Counted from the first letter of the stretch, positions 32,330-44,740 are shown. The stretch is 64,000 bases of DNA from Cyprinodon diabolis (GCA_030533445.1 CM060072.1:28319766-28383765), one strand, 5' to 3'. Numbers and translations: made by a program. The notes: a model not told the origin generated them from the letters alone.

Positions 32330-33600
32330 CAATAATCAATTAATCGCACAAAAAATTCTAATCACTTGATTGATTAAAAAAAGTGCAATAATTTTCATGC
32401 TTGTTTCTCCTTGTGTTTCATCTCCGTCACTGAGACGGTATAGCTTAAAGGTCGCTATTATATCTATGGAATTATCATTATCTTGAACTGCTAAATGAAA
32501 AATACAATTTTAAAAAAGCACACACGCAAAAAAAATTTCCAGATAAATTTTGCATTTTTAGTTTTTTTTCTTTCAAAAAAACTCTTTTCCTACAGTATTT
32601 ACCTGACATTTGTGGTTACAACTTTTTCTAGTTTTAGCAGTAAATGTCTGCTCTTTTATTTTTAAGTGAAAATGAGGACTGTGGGGAAAAAAACAATCAC
32701 AATCCTGCCTTTTATTAATACATATGAGGTTAGCAACTCCAAGAGATAAAGAAAATCCCTAAACAAATAGCAGGACAATAACAATACTTTTATAAAAGAA
32801 AGATTGTGGCAATAACTTTTTGTAACGTAATGACTTGGCGGGCAGTATTTTCAATTCAGTTTATTTATTTAGCGCCAATTTACAACATTATTCACAACAT
32901 ATTTCTCCTCTACCACCGCCATGAAGCTTTTAAAGCTGGGCTTGTCGATCAAAGACAAGGGGAGGTTGCATGAAATAATAAGGTCCTGAATTATTGCCTT
33001 ATGTCTGTGATGTCCCTGGCTGTACACCTGCACTGCACTGTGGCTGATAAAATGAGATGTGGTGGACCAAGCATCGTGTATTTTTTTCTAAAGAAGCTGC
33101 AGTTTGCTGCTCTTTTATTCCCGCCTTATGTAAAGTTTTTGTAGCCAAAGGTTATTATGAACGGTGGCACCGAAAAAGGGGGGGTAATCATCGCTTCCAT
33201 ATCTGTATGGGTTGCATGCATGCATGCGCACGGGCATATATGTCACGTACTGTTGCGTCAGTGACGTCAGTGTGTTGCACAGGGAAAAATATGATTTATG
33301 GTTTTCTTTCATTTCAATGTTAGTTTTATGCTTTGCATGTTTGGAGAGGAAGATATGATTTGTTTTTCTTTGTATTTTCTTCTTGAGCTTTGCATGTTTT
33401 GATGTTTCTTTTTATATGATTGTTTTCCTTTATTTTAGACTTTTGAATTTTTCCTGCATGTTGGGTTGTTTTGGTTTGTTTTTCCCTTGTGACAATCCAT
33501 GCGCACTGGACTGAAGTAGTTGTCTGAGGAGGCGGAGTGCATTAATTGCGCTGCGCGTAATTGCTGCGCTCAGGTGTGAGCAAGGGCTGATTAAAGCCGA
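32330..33600. other. Intergenic, no gene recognised
   Basis: AT-rich DNA with scattered repeat-like phrases, such as 'aattaatcgcacaaaa'. Short frames, for example at 33057-33323, have no recognisable domains. Confidence 0.4.
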
Positions 33601-33601
33601 C

Positions 33602-34104
33602 ATAAAAGGAGTCTGAAGGAAAGGAGAAGGAGAATGGAATCTGCAGATGACAGAGACGGACGCGCTGCCGGGGGAGAGGCAGGCGGGATCCGTGCGCCAG
33701 GAGGGTGCACAGATGGCCCAGTAAGGAGTATTAGGGCAGAGGAGGAACCTCGCCTGTAAGTAGCGCCCCCCCTCGCTTAAAGCATAAACGGGAATATATC
33801 TTCCGACGGGGTTTTGGCGCGTGGATGCTGGCGTTCTCCTTGCTTCTCTTTTTAGCTGGATCGGTCTGGAAAGGGGTGTGGCACGCCAGGGAGTGGAACA
33901 GTGCTGGGGCGCCGCAGGGTCAGCTGTGGATCAGTCAGAGGGCGATCTGCAGACAGATCGCCCGCACCAGAAGCAGCATAACAAGCGGAGCCCAACTTCC
34001 AGCCTCTGATTTTTAAGGAAAACTCTTGAATTTTAGGTTTTATCAGGAGAAGAAAAGGACTGTTTTATTATGCCACTTTTGCTGTGGCCTTTTGTATAAA
34101 TAAA
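33602..34104 (+). other. Possible small two-exon transcription unit or LTR-like fragment
   Basis: A TATA-like 'cataaaagga' at 33601-33610 is followed by an ATG at 33634. An open frame runs to a strong donor (cct|gtaagt, exon end 33755), with an acceptor 'tctctttttag' before 33856. Joining the two keeps the frame open to a stop at 34007-34009, giving 91 residues in all, and AATAAA follows at 34099. The putative protein is Gly/Ala/Arg-rich and then Gln/Ser-rich, with no known domain seen. The GC-rich block differs from its surroundings. A TATA box and AATAAA about 500 bp apart also fit a solo LTR of a retrotransposon, which may be the simpler explanation. Confidence 0.3.
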
Positions 34105-34289
34105 ACACTTGAACTTGAGTGCTTCACAGTTTGGGTCTTTGAGTTGTTTGCTCCCCCTTGTGTCAACGACTGAGTGTGGGGCATACTGGCCAAAAGTGCT
34201 ACTTTTTTTTTACACCTCTTCTGTGTGCGGGTAAGGCGAGCGGCGATCAGTCAAGTTGGTAAAACAAAAAACACTTGAATAAGTGTTTT

Positions 34290-34445
34290 TATACTGCAAT
34301 AAATATTGTTCACAAGTCGGAAATCACGAGTCTCAGTCGAGTCTGAAGTCCTTCAAATGCAAGTCTAAGTCGAGTCTGAAGTCATTAAATATGCGACTTA
34401 AGTGCGACTCGAGTACGAGTCACAAACTCAAGTCCCCACCTCTGG
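34290..34445. mobile_element. Right terminus of the 'aagtcaagtctt' element
   Basis: Runs of 'agtcgagtctgaagtc' and the end phrase 'caagtccccacctctgg' are typical of fish hAT-like termini. Paired with 32235-32325. Confidence 0.55.
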
Positions 34446-34479
34446 AAATGAACATGTAAATGTAAATCAAAATGGAAAA

Positions 34480-34665
34480 ATTCACACTGCATTTAACCCA
34501 TCCCCTTGGAAAGCAGTAGGTTGACATTGTGTGTCACATAGGAAGCAGTTTGGGGTTTAAGGTTTTGCTCAGAGAACCAGAGAAGTGCAAGCTGTGGGGA
34601 TCGAACCGGGTACTTGCAAAATTCTCAGAGAACAAGTGCACTATTCTAACCACTAGGCCAACACT
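34480..34665 (-). repeat. tRNA-derived SINE, antisense copy
   Basis: On the minus strand it has box A 'tggcctagtggttagaat' and box B-like 'gtacccggttcgatcccc'. It is followed by the same body ('ccaaggggatgggttaaatg') as the copies at 2488 and 30628. Confidence 0.75.
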
Positions 34666-34738
34666 CATCACCATGTATAAAATGCAGCAGTGATCAAAAT
34701 GTAAACTGTAGGAAAAAACAGTTTAAGAATACTGGTGC

Positions 34739-34779
34739 AAAAGACAATGAAAGGTTCAGTGAACCTTTCATTGTCTTTT
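34739..34779. repeat. 41-bp palindrome (20-bp perfect arms, 1-nt centre)
   Basis: The 20-bp arm at 34739-34758 is the exact reverse complement of 34760-34779, with a single G between. It is long enough to extrude as a cruciform. The centre reads ggttca-g-tgaacc, an inverted repeat of a nuclear-receptor-like half site; binding is only a possibility. Confidence 0.9.
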
Positions 34780-34859
34780 GAAATAAATAAATATGGTGCA
34801 AAATGCAGTAGAACAGTGAATTGTGTCCATGTTGGTGGTGCAAAATAATGTTGCAACTG

Positions 34860-35160
34860 TGATGCAGAGTCCAGTTTAAAGTTTAATAGTTCCACAGTCT
34901 GATGGCAGTGGAGAAGAAGCTGTTGCAGAGTCTGTTGGACCTATATTGAATGCTGTGAACCCTCTTCCCAGAGGGCAGCAGGGAGAACAGTCCATGGTGG
35001 GGGTGTAAGCGGTCATTGATTTTACGGGCCCGGGATGAAATTATTTTTATCGACGGAAGAGGAGCCCCGATGATCCTCTGCTGTTTTCACCGCCTTCTCA
35101 CCTTCCAGTCTGCAGCGCTGCAGCCTCCACACCATACAGTGAGACAGCTGGTCAGAACAC
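34860..35160 (-). pseudogene. LINE C-terminal remnant
   Basis: Minus-strand frames give pieces such as 'MVWRL', 'TVLPAALWEEGS' and 'QQTLQQLLLHCHQTVELLN'. These match the C-terminal tail of fish L2/Rex1-type LINE proteins ('...LFSLLPSGRR...'). Frames are broken. It sits directly against the Tc1 fragment at 35155. Confidence 0.6.
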
Positions 35161-35365
35161 TCTCTAGAGGTAGCATGACTGGTATTAGGTACCAAGATGA
35201 GATTCTCAGACCCCTGGTGAGACCATATTCTGATGCGGTTGGCCCTGGGTTCCTCCTAATGCAGGACAATGCTAGACCTCATGTGGCTGGAGTGTGTCAG
35301 CAGTTCCTGCAAGATGAAGGCATTGGTGCTATGGACTACCCCATAGCGTCAATGCCTTCATAAGT
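35155..35365 (+). pseudogene. Tc1-like transposase fragment
   Basis: The frame contains 'TGIRYQDEILRPLVRPY' and 'LLMQDNARPHVAGVCQQFLQ'. This is the block around the second catalytic Asp (DNARPH) of Tc1/mariner transposases. The first catalytic Asp and the final acidic residue are missing, so only about 65 codons of a ~340-residue enzyme remain. Confidence 0.85.
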
Positions 35366-35379
35366 AGGAACCCAGGGCA

Positions 35380-37560
35380 AACCGCACCAGAAGATGGTCA
35401 TAGAAGCAGGGGGAGACCACACACAATACTGAGCCTCATTCTGACCTATTTGAAGGATATTACATCAAAGCTGGATCAACCATGAGGGTTTTTATCCAGT
35501 TTAATCCAAATACAGGCCTCCATTGTTTAATAAATCTAATTTCCATTGATGAATTTTGTTGTCAGCGCATTCAACTTTGAACAAAACAAATCATTCAATT
35601 AGAATATTTCCTTCATTAAGATCTAGGATGTGTTATTTGAGTTTCCCGTATATAAAACATTAGGAGCATTGACTGATTTTTAAACCTTTGCAAAGGTAGA
35701 AAAGAATGGTTTTGCATACAGGTTTAGGCCAATAAACTGGTGCACCACAAATTTATATTTAATGTGTATTAAGACGTGAAGTCACGATAACATTCAAAGT
35801 TCAGGCTTGTAGCACAGATGTCATGGCAGTCAAAGATTTACAGTGGATACTGGTTATAGAAAAAAAATATCCACCCTCTTTAAATAGTCTCAAATTGTTC
35901 ATAATCTGGTGGAAAAATTTCCAACATTACTCACCCCTTTAATAAGATTTCTTCCCATTCAACTAAAATAAAAGTCTATTGGAAAAAATATGAAAAAAAA
36001 TAGCAAATTTGCAGATTTTATTTCGTATTTTGTTGAACCACCTTTTTCCGTTACCTTCAAATGATCTTCAATGAAAACCAGTAGCTTTGGCTCTAACTTA
36101 ACTGCTGAGGAAGTCTAGTTCCATCCAGATGGAGTTAACTCCATAGCATGATGCTGCCACCGCCTTATTTTACTGTTACTCTGTTGATGTGCAGTGTTGC
36201 TTTTGGCAAGCAGACTTAGTCAAACTAATAAAACAGCAAAAGGAACTATCCCATTATAACTTTTATGATTCCACTGTTTACCTAATTTTCCCTTTACTAC
36301 TTCTCCTTCCTCTTATCTTAGTTTCTGTTGCCCTTCTTCCCTCTTTTCTATCGTAAAACCCGTCATCTGTCTGACCAAGTAAACTACGAGGAAGAGTAGT
36401 TGCTTGTTTCATCCGTTTTACTTTCTAACAGATGCCATATTTTTTCACGGTTTCCTGACTTCCTCAGAGCAACGGGGGACAGACGAAACAGGCAGACTGT
36501 TGCTCACCGTTGGCTGACTCTGATCTCAGATGATTGTGAAGTCCTCTGGGCTTCCGTCCTTGTAAAGTCTTACAATCTGCTGCACCTTGATAACGATGTT
36601 GCCTGATGTGGCCTTTCGTCATCTGTGCTCATGTTTCATTTTCTTTATATTAATTGGATTAAAAGTTTGAATGTTCTTATTTCTTTTTAAAGAAAAATTA
36701 TTTATTTTATGATAAAATGAAGACTTCAATCAAAACTACATTATTATTCTTTCTATGTTCATAAGCAGCTTTCAACCTCAACAGATGATCAGATTAAAGC
36801 TGTTTTGCTTGCCATTAGGATTCACTCAAATATCAGCTTTCTACTGGATTAAATCAAACTTTCACTATCTAAAACTTTTTCTGTCACGTTTCTGTGATGT
36901 GATCCGTGAGTTAAATAAATTAAAAAAATATAATTAAATAAACAAATGTCCCATGAAAGAAATAATGGAACATTTATTTATCTACCATATGATACAGTAT
37001 TAATAATATTAATTTTATGATTTTTCATTATTTTACCAAACAATTGAGAATAGAGAAAAATATTAAAATTAAGTTGAATCGGCGGTTTTGAAAGTTGGAA
37101 CTTAATAATTGACCAGTTCTAAGAGCTAATAAAAAAAGATAATCTGTAATGTTGAATTCTGGTTCAAACTGAAATAAAGAGTCAAACTTAAAATAATGAC
37201 ACTTAATTTATAGTTTTGGGATTTAAAGGAGATTTTATTTTATTTCACTGCAATATAGTCTTTCTTTGTTTATAATACAAAAAAACGTTCTTTTAAATCA
37301 AAGCAAAGCCCAAAGAGAAATGTTTGGAAACCAGCATTAATGATAATAGAATTTTAAATAATGTATTAAAACAAAAAAAGTCAAATCTGGGGACATTTCC
37401 ATGTGTTAGGTAAAAAGAACTCTCACCCAGATTAAAATTTGGATACTGGACAGTAATAATTTCATTTAATTTTAAATATTTATTTACATTTAAAAAACAA
37501 AAACAGAATGCCTCTCTACTGTTAGTATTCCCCTAAGATTAATAAAAATGAATAAATCAA
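35380..37560. other. Intergenic, nothing recognised
   Basis: About 2.2 kb of AT-rich sequence. Short frames, for example at 36400 and 36755, carry no identifiable motif and no exon chain was found. Confidence 0.4.
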
Positions 37561-37620
37561 TAGTGTTTTTATTAGAAAACTATGATTGTTTCTCTGTCTG
37601 GGTTGGGTGAAGGTGGGGTT

Positions 37621-37645
37621 GGGGGGGGGGGGGGGGGGGGGGGGG
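37621..37645. repeat. Run of 25 G
   Basis: An uninterrupted G tract, preceded by further G-rich sequence. It can form G-quadruplexes on the plus strand and is prone to length errors in sequencing. Confidence 0.95.
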
Positions 37646-38018
37646 TGTAGAGGTCAAGGGTGGTTACCAGGGCTCTGCCTTCCCCTAAGAGGACAGTGAC
37701 AAGAGGATATATAAAACAGAAAAGTATATGCAACCATTTATCCACCTCTTCAAAAAAAAAGCAGTTGATGCTCAGTCTTTTCACATCTACATACCTGTGC
37801 CATTTAGGTTTTTCTGCATTAACATGGATCAAAAACAAGTATGGGTCAAGCCTGCAGGTAAAGGATTATATGTTAATTACTGCCTACTGACCACACCAGG
37901 GGCCTGTGCTTGTTAGAGAAGCAGATGAATTTCTCCCACTAATGGGCTCTATGCACAGCTTCACCACTTCGTGAACTTCAGCAGCTCCTGTGTTTCCCGT
38001 CTTTCATCACTGACTTTC

Positions 38019-38045
38019 CATCCATCCATCCATCCATCCATCCAT
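38019..38045. repeat. (ATCC)n microsatellite
   Basis: About six ATCC tetranucleotides at the left border of the following interspersed repeat. Confidence 0.9.
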
Positions 38046-38060
38046 CTTCTAACACGCTTA

Positions 38061-39055
38061 ATCCCAAGTGGGGTCACAAGGGGTGCTGGTGCCTAATGCT
38101 ACGTTCACACCGGACGCAGCAAGAGCAGCAAAATCGCGTCTGCTGCTTCATTTTCGCTGCTTGTACCAGTTAGTTCTGACGCGCGGCTGAAGCAGCTTTG
38201 CTGCTCTGGCTGCGCGGTGCAAAAGTGTGTCTGACGCGCGTTGGGCGGAGCTATATTTGCTGTGATTAGTGGGAATAAAGTAGAGAAAATCCACTTGAAA
38301 ACTTAATCAGTGCAGTCAGTTCATCCAGATTACAATCCTGCCTCCCAATATTAATTCTGTCGGTGCCGCTGAGACCCCCACATACCAGCGGTGCGCTGTC
38401 AGTAGGATCCCATTCAGCAGCAGCCTCTGGCCGGGTCGCCTCCTCGCGGTTCACCGCGGCGGCTGGTAGGTGTTTTTCATCTAAATAATCTACACTGCAG
38501 GCACCAGGATAATAAAAGCAAACATATTCTGCCAGCAGATTTCTGCATTTTAAGTTAATTTATGCGTCAATAAACTGTTTCAGAGGAGTGATCACAGCGC
38601 TCTGTGTCATCAGCAATGTGTTTGTCTCATGGCCAGCTCCCAGATCAGCTTCTCTGATTGGTTGATGCGGCACGTCGAGCAGCAAAAGTTCAATTTTTCC
38701 ATCTCAAGCAGCAGCGCATTTGCGGCTGCTGCGTCCGGTCTGAATATAGCATATCTCTAGCTGTCAATTGGCAAGAGGCAGGGTACACCCTGGACAGGTC
38801 GCCAGTCCATCGCAGAGACAAACAGGACTAATAACCATTTATGCACACACTCACAACTAAGGAGAATTTAGGGAAGACATTTAACGTAACATTCATGTTT
38901 TTGGACTGTGGGAAGAAGCCGGAGTACCCGGAGAGAACCCACGCATACTCAGGGAGAACATGCAAACTTCATGCAGAAAGACCCTGGGCCAGGAATTGAA
39001 CCCAGAACCTTCTTGCTGCAAAGGAGCAGTGCTACCCACTGTACCAGTAAGCAGC
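38061..39055. repeat. Teleost interspersed repeat, copy 2, interrupted
   Basis: Same phrases and order as 15648-15962 ('ggggtgctggtgcct', 'caccctggacaggtcgccag', 'tttttggactgtgggaagaa'). The copy is split at 38096 by the element at 38097-38751, and resumes at 'atctctagctgtc'. Comparison with copy 1 therefore marks the insertion site to within a few bases. Confidence 0.8.
38097..38751. mobile_element. Harbinger-like miniature element (655 bp)
   Basis: Left end tgctacgttcacaccggacg and right end pair as inverted repeats over about 25 bp with few mismatches. The left flank is TAA and the right flank TAT, consistent with an imperfect TWA-type 3-bp duplication. The interior holds 'gctgcttcattttcgctgct' and a GC-rich centre but no transposase. 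A related inverted fragment is at 27125. Confidence 0.75.
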
Positions 39056-39169
39056 CCATTACTGAGTTTCATTCAATTTTCTCCTTCTTATTCCTCTCTC
39101 CTTTTCTAAATATAATACACTATTAAAAAACAGAGACGTAATAAAATCACAATCCCATCTAAAAGCATG

Positions 39170-39615
39170 GGAAAAAACGCTTGGTTAGGGTCGATGATGT
39201 CATCAGTGTCACAGTAATCAGGAAAGTAAACAATGGAAATCAACATGGAAGGAAGCCAGGGCGTAGTCGGTGTGCTTTATTGTCTGCTCTATTATCTGTC
39301 TGAATCCCTCTCACCAGAGCTGCTCCATGTTTATCGAAAGTAAACAGAGTTGTTTAGATCAGAAGCGACTGGTGCGGTGTGTTGATGTCCATACGTTGCG
39401 TTCAATGGTATCACGTAATTTAGCGGGTCGACCCGGCTCTGGTGTTCCCACAGCATGCCGATCAGAGCAGAGGAGATTTTAACGCGGGCTGCTTGCCGAG
39501 TCGTTTGACCTAGGCAGACAAGCATCAGAGAGTATGGGAGTAAGTATGAGTGTACCCACTAAAACCCCATTGTTCCCTGGTTTAAATGGGTTTTTCAGCC
39601 AGTAGGAAAGGGGTA
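39170..39615. repeat. ~440-bp dispersed repeat, copy 2
   Basis: Direct-orientation relative of 24390-24835. Two extra deletions are seen here, for example after 'agagttgttt'. The shared unit ends near 'ggaaaggggtatta'. Family not recognised. Confidence 0.8.
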
Positions 39616-39619
39616 TTAC

Positions 39620-42000
39620 TGACTCCTATTTTTTTACGAGGACTTTTCATGTATCCAACCTGAGTGGTAGAAAAGCACAGATAAGCTTGGAAGTCTATCG
39701 GTTCTAAAATGTCTTTAAACATCTTTAGACAAACTCTTTTTGTTCCATGGAGAAGCATCGTATCACATTAGTGCCTTACAAGGAGTTTTTTAATCATTCT
39801 GTTATATTTTATCAGTCTCTTTTACTCATACCAGCTGCAACCCGTGGTCTTACTTTTTTGTTGATTAGCTTGGTTTATGTTACATTTTAGGTCCTAATCT
39901 TTAGTAAAACAAAACAGATCAAAGCCCTATTTTATTTTAGTTTTGCCTAGGATGAACCCAACATCCTCATTATCTGAAGGATCAGACCAAACCAAAACAA
40001 ATGAAATGATTAACAAAATTACCAAACACAGGGCAGCTCCCCATCAGTTGCGAAAACGAACTTCCATCTTTGGTTTTAAAAGTGGGGCAGTCTGTTCCTC
40101 ATCTTAAGTAGATCAACCAGCTACAGCTACTTAACTTTGAACACTCTGAAGAGTGTATACCCTGACCAGCAGCAAAATCATTCAGGGAATCTTCCCAATG
40201 CGGCCTCCGCTGCTCGGTCCGTGGACAGAGAGAGAGCGGTGGGGGTCTTATAAAGAAAGCATGGAAGGAGGGCATCATGTTGTAGTACCTCTTTAGGAGT
40301 GTTTTGCAGAGGGGCTGAGGTATTTAAAATTAGCAAAGAAAACCTACACGAACGTCGTTCCACCAATCTTTAAAATTATTCTATTGGTTGGTGGCACTAC
40401 CATTATGATTTGTTTGGATTTCATGTGATAGAAGCAAATGCTGAAGTGAAAGAAAACTTAATTGTACATTTTGTGTTTTTGTATTAAGTGGATATTTTCA
40501 AACATTTACTGCAAATCTTACAGCAACTTTACTCATCTAGATGCATTGTCTGTTCTTCTTTGCAAAGTATATGCTCAGTCCAGTGGTGATGAGAAGATGG
40601 AGCAGACAGCTGCGTTTAAGTCTTACCATGGATGGTCTGGCTTTTCTCGAGATTCAGTGTCCTGCAGCCTTTTCTCTCCCTTGCTGAATACAGAGGAAGT
40701 TCAACCATTTAATTCAGGTGTGCTGGACTAGGGGCGCACCTAAAAGTAATAAAACTTGAGTTTAACACCCTGATCTAAAGGAAATTTAAGCATAAAGGAT
40801 TTCTTTCCTTTTACAAGTTTTGTTTCAAGGAATTCCCTGTTTTAATGTCACTGCTTTGGCTTTAAAAAAAGAAACAAAGAGAAGAAAGATGATGCAAAAT
40901 CAACAGTTAACCAGAGTTATTAAAGGCAGATAACATAGAACGACGGGCTTGAAGCAAAACTGTCCTTTCAGCATACAGCTGCCAGCATCATGCTTCTCCA
41001 TTGACAATGTCCTGTCATTCATCCTTGCTAGGTAAGGAGAAAAAAAAAAAAAAAAAACATTTTTAAACATATATTGTTAAAGTCATATTTGCATTTCTTT
41101 CTTATTTATTTTTTAACAACTCTAGACACAGATTTCTAACAGCTCTATTAGCGAAGAAGGTTTTATCTGAGCCGCAATCAGGAACATTTCCCTGAAGACT
41201 CCTCGCCTGTACTCTGCTACCATCTTGAATCAAGGGAAGCACCGCCCCTCATTTACCTCCTCACCTACCTGTGTCCTCTCTCTCATCAGAGGGTGAGCGC
41301 AGGCTTGTGTTCACACCTCTGAGGAGAACACCTCTGAAGCATCACAGAACATCCTCCCAAACACCTCAGGCTGTTTTAAGAGTCTGTTTTTCGTTGGGTG
41401 ACAATGTTGTGGATGGAGCCATCAGAGGAGACCTACTCCAGGTCATGGTGTCATTAGAAACCTCCTGCAGTAACTAAAGGAAATTAAAGGTAAGTCTAAC
41501 TCTTTGTGTTTGGGTGTGTGTGTATTTGGCAGTGGTGGTTGTGGGGTTCTCCAGTTAATGATAAACTTTTCTTAAAATCTCTGCCCCCACTTAATAAGGT
41601 GTTGCATAATGTACGGTAACCCAGATGCCCCATGATGTAATGACACATATGTGCCACAGTTTGCTCCCACTCAGCATGTTGGTTTCCTGAGTGATGAGGG
41701 CCCTCAGGGATGGCTGCTGATTGGCTGGCTGAGCCGCAGGCTGAGCGACTGAGCGAGTGTGTGTTTTCGTTAATGATCCACCAATTAGTCACACAGTGGT
41801 AACAGTTGTCTAAACAGCTATTTTTTCCTGCAACTTTACTTATAGTTTAAAGCACATTACAGGCTAAACCAAGCAGTGAACATTACAGAAGCAAGAAAAA
41901 AAGATAAATACATACATGAATAAAATAACAACCAGGAGCTGGTCAGAAGTTAATCAAGATTAAAATAAAAACAGACTTTTTCAAGAGTATGACTTGAAAA
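39620..42000. other. Intergenic, no gene recognised
   Basis: Mixed AT-rich sequence. A less AT-rich block at about 41190-41500 contains short frames without known motifs and could be regulatory DNA upstream of cnga2. No splice-linked exons were recognised. Confidence 0.4.
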
Positions 42001-42017
42001 TAAGCACCTGCTACTGC

Positions 42018-43660
42018 AGAACTACAGGCCCATCTCAAACCTCCCATTAATCAGTCAGATTATTGGAAAAGCTGTGTTTCAACAGGTTGAAGCTGTCTTA
42101 ACTGTGATCACCTGCTTTGATGTCTTTCAGTCAGGTTTCCATGCCAACCACAGGCAGAGGTGTCCAAAGTATTAATGTTTATTACTCCAGTAGAAGTATA
42201 AATCCTACTGTTTCAAAACACTTCTGTAGAAGTTAGAGGATCAACTTACGCTTTTTACTCCGGTAAAACTGTATCAGTACCATTTTTAAAACTACTTAAA
42301 GTATAGAAGGAAAATTAATGCAGGTAAATGGTAAAGATAGAAGCTTTACTGCTCTACTCTATCAAAGGAAAAACATTCTAAAATTCTCAATGATTATTCC
42401 TTAAACTTAATTTTCTTGGTTTTATAACTAATGGTAAGAGTGTCAAATTCAACTTTGCATCATCTATAAAAACTATTTATTTAGCTATGTGGTAAACAAC
42501 AAGTTGGGGCAGCACAGAGTCCAACCACAAATAAATTAATAGTCTGAATTAAACTAATTATTTAGTTTTTAATTAGTTTTTTTAATACCAACAGGGCATG
42601 ATGAAAATTAGCTTAAAGGAAAAAAACCAATGAGTCTATATTTAGAATGTAAGGAGTATAAGTAAAAAGTTGCTTAAAAATAATTACTCTAGTAAAGTAT
42701 AGATAGCCAACATTTCTACTTAAGTAAGGTAACAACTTATTTGTACTATTTGTAATACAATAGGATATTATTGGACTTCAGTCTAGTGTTTGATGCTGTT
42801 TATCACTGGATTTTATTAGAGCGTCTGGATAACTGGGTCGGCCTTTCTGGTTCAGCACTGGACTGGTTCAAATCCTACCTGAAGGGCAGGGACGTCTATG
42901 TGTCAGTAGGGAACTTTGAATCAGAGACCAGAAAATACCATGTGGGATTCCTCAAGGCTCCATTCTGGGACCCCTCCTATTCAACATCTACGTGCTCCCC
43001 TTACCTCAGGTTATAGCAGACAACCAGATCAGTTACTATAACTATGCAGACGATATACAGCTTTATATCCTAAATGGAACCAGGTGACTATGAACCCATC
43101 GGAGCATTGGCTAGATGCTTAGAACAGATCAATATGTGGATGCACCATAATTTTCTACTACTAAATAAAAAACCAACTGAGGTAATAATCTGAAGACCAA
43201 AGGAGCAGAGATCCAGAATTAGCTCCCAGCTTTACCTGCTACAGCTAGAAACCACTGATTATGGCTGAAATCTCGGTGTCATGATGGACTCAGACCTGAA
43301 CCTTCAGAGGCTCATAAAGGCAGTAACTATGTCAGCCTTTTATCAGGTGAAGAACATCCAGGATTAAAAGACTAATGTCCAAGCACGATCTAGAAAACTC
43401 ATTAATGTATTTATCTTTAGTAGAATTGATCACTGCAACAGTGTCTTCACAGCTTTGCCGAAAAAGTCCATCAGAAAGCTGCAGCTGATCCAAAACGCTG
43501 CTGCTGTTCTCACTAGAACTAAGAAAATAGATCGCATCAGCCCGCTTCTGAAGTCCTTCCACTGGCTCCCTGTAGCTCAGACTTTTAAATCCTTCTGTTA
43601 GTCTAGAAATCACTGAATAGATCAGATCCATTTGGCCAAACACATCACACATAAATTCAA
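42018..43660 (+). pseudogene. L2-like LINE reverse-transcriptase remnant, interrupted
   Basis: The first part encodes 'YRPISNLPLI' and 'FQSGFHANH'. After an intervening repeat the frame resumes with 'LDFSLVFDAVYHWILLERLD' and 'GSALDWFKSYLKGRDVYVSV'. Next come 'YYNYADDIQLY' (the RT catalytic YADD block) and a C-terminal 'HWLPVAQTF'-like piece. Several stops and frame changes show it is dead. Confidence 0.85.
42165..42760. repeat. 'tttattactccagtagaag' repeat, copy 1, inside the LINE
   Basis: About 600 bp inserted between two parts of the L2-like RT. It is shared in the same orientation with 56533-57053, including 'gtataaatcctactgtt' and 'gatagccaaca'. It looks like a non-autonomous DNA element, but its ends are not clear. 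Confidence 0.75.
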
Positions 43661-44740
43661 ACACTTTGGCCCAATAATTTTATAGATGTGGATGAAGCCA
43701 AAACACACAAATTAAATTACTAAGAAATATTCAGACAGACTTTTTGTAAATGAGGTTTAGTGTAAAAAGGACATGGCAAAAGTGTTGCAAAATTGTGACT
43801 GGAGTTCATCTGATATAACCTCACCCTAATCATCCTGCTGAAGCTCCTTAGAAGCGTCTGTCACCTTAAAAAACAATGAAGTACAACAGCGACATGAGCA
43901 GACTTAATGTTTTTATCAAAAGTACAGAATTAAACGGAAATTTGAACAAAGTGTAATCTAGTGCAAATCATATCTATATAAACTAAATTTGGAGATCTAG
44001 AGAAAAGAAATCACTCAAATTGACTTAATTAGATTCTATTAAAGGGACCAGACCAAATAAAACTTAACATTCACAATTAAGTAGTTGTTTTCTTTTTTTT
44101 TTTTTTTTTTCTTTTCTTTTTTTTTTGTACAGCACTGGTGGTAAGTTTTTTCAAGAGTAAGAGGAATGGGGACATAAGAGAAGGGGAGAGACATAAGTAG
44201 TTGTCTTCAAATTTTTGAGTTTTTTTTTTTTTGCTTCTTGTTCAAGTCTGAAACTGTGCGTCTGCATATAACTGAATACATTTGTAAACAGCAAAAACAA
44301 CTTAAAATAAGCCAAAGTTAATTAATAACCAACTAAATAAAAATTCATAAAAGCAATGTAATAAACTAAATAAGATGAGCTGAGCGTTTAGCACCAAAAA
44401 AATATGGAGAAAAAAGGTTTTAGTTTCTAAACTTTATATTTTTTCAGGACGTTTCTGATTAGAAATAAACTAAAACCAAAATTGTATCAGAATCCTAAAT
44501 AGTGAGGTAAATCCCTCAGTCTCTGCTTTGTGTATGCTTCATCACCACGGTAACCGAGCCATCACCTGATGGATCCCGGTTAGGGACTGCAGAAGGTCTC
44601 AGACGGCCCCTATCCCCTGACTATAAGCGGACTTTATGCACCACAAACACTTTCCTCTCCTGCAGCAGACAAACTCTGGCAGTGGCAGCCTGGTTTAATG
44701 GCAGAAAGTCAGGCATCATCGCTACTGTTTGTCCTCACAG

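Noticed and set aside
37572..37838. Poly-proline frame on the minus strand
   Set aside because: Produced by the run of 25 G.
40178..41490. Possible upstream coding exons of cnga2
   Set aside because: Frames here have no channel-like sequence, and the ATG at 44750 after a good acceptor already starts a plausible N-terminus.
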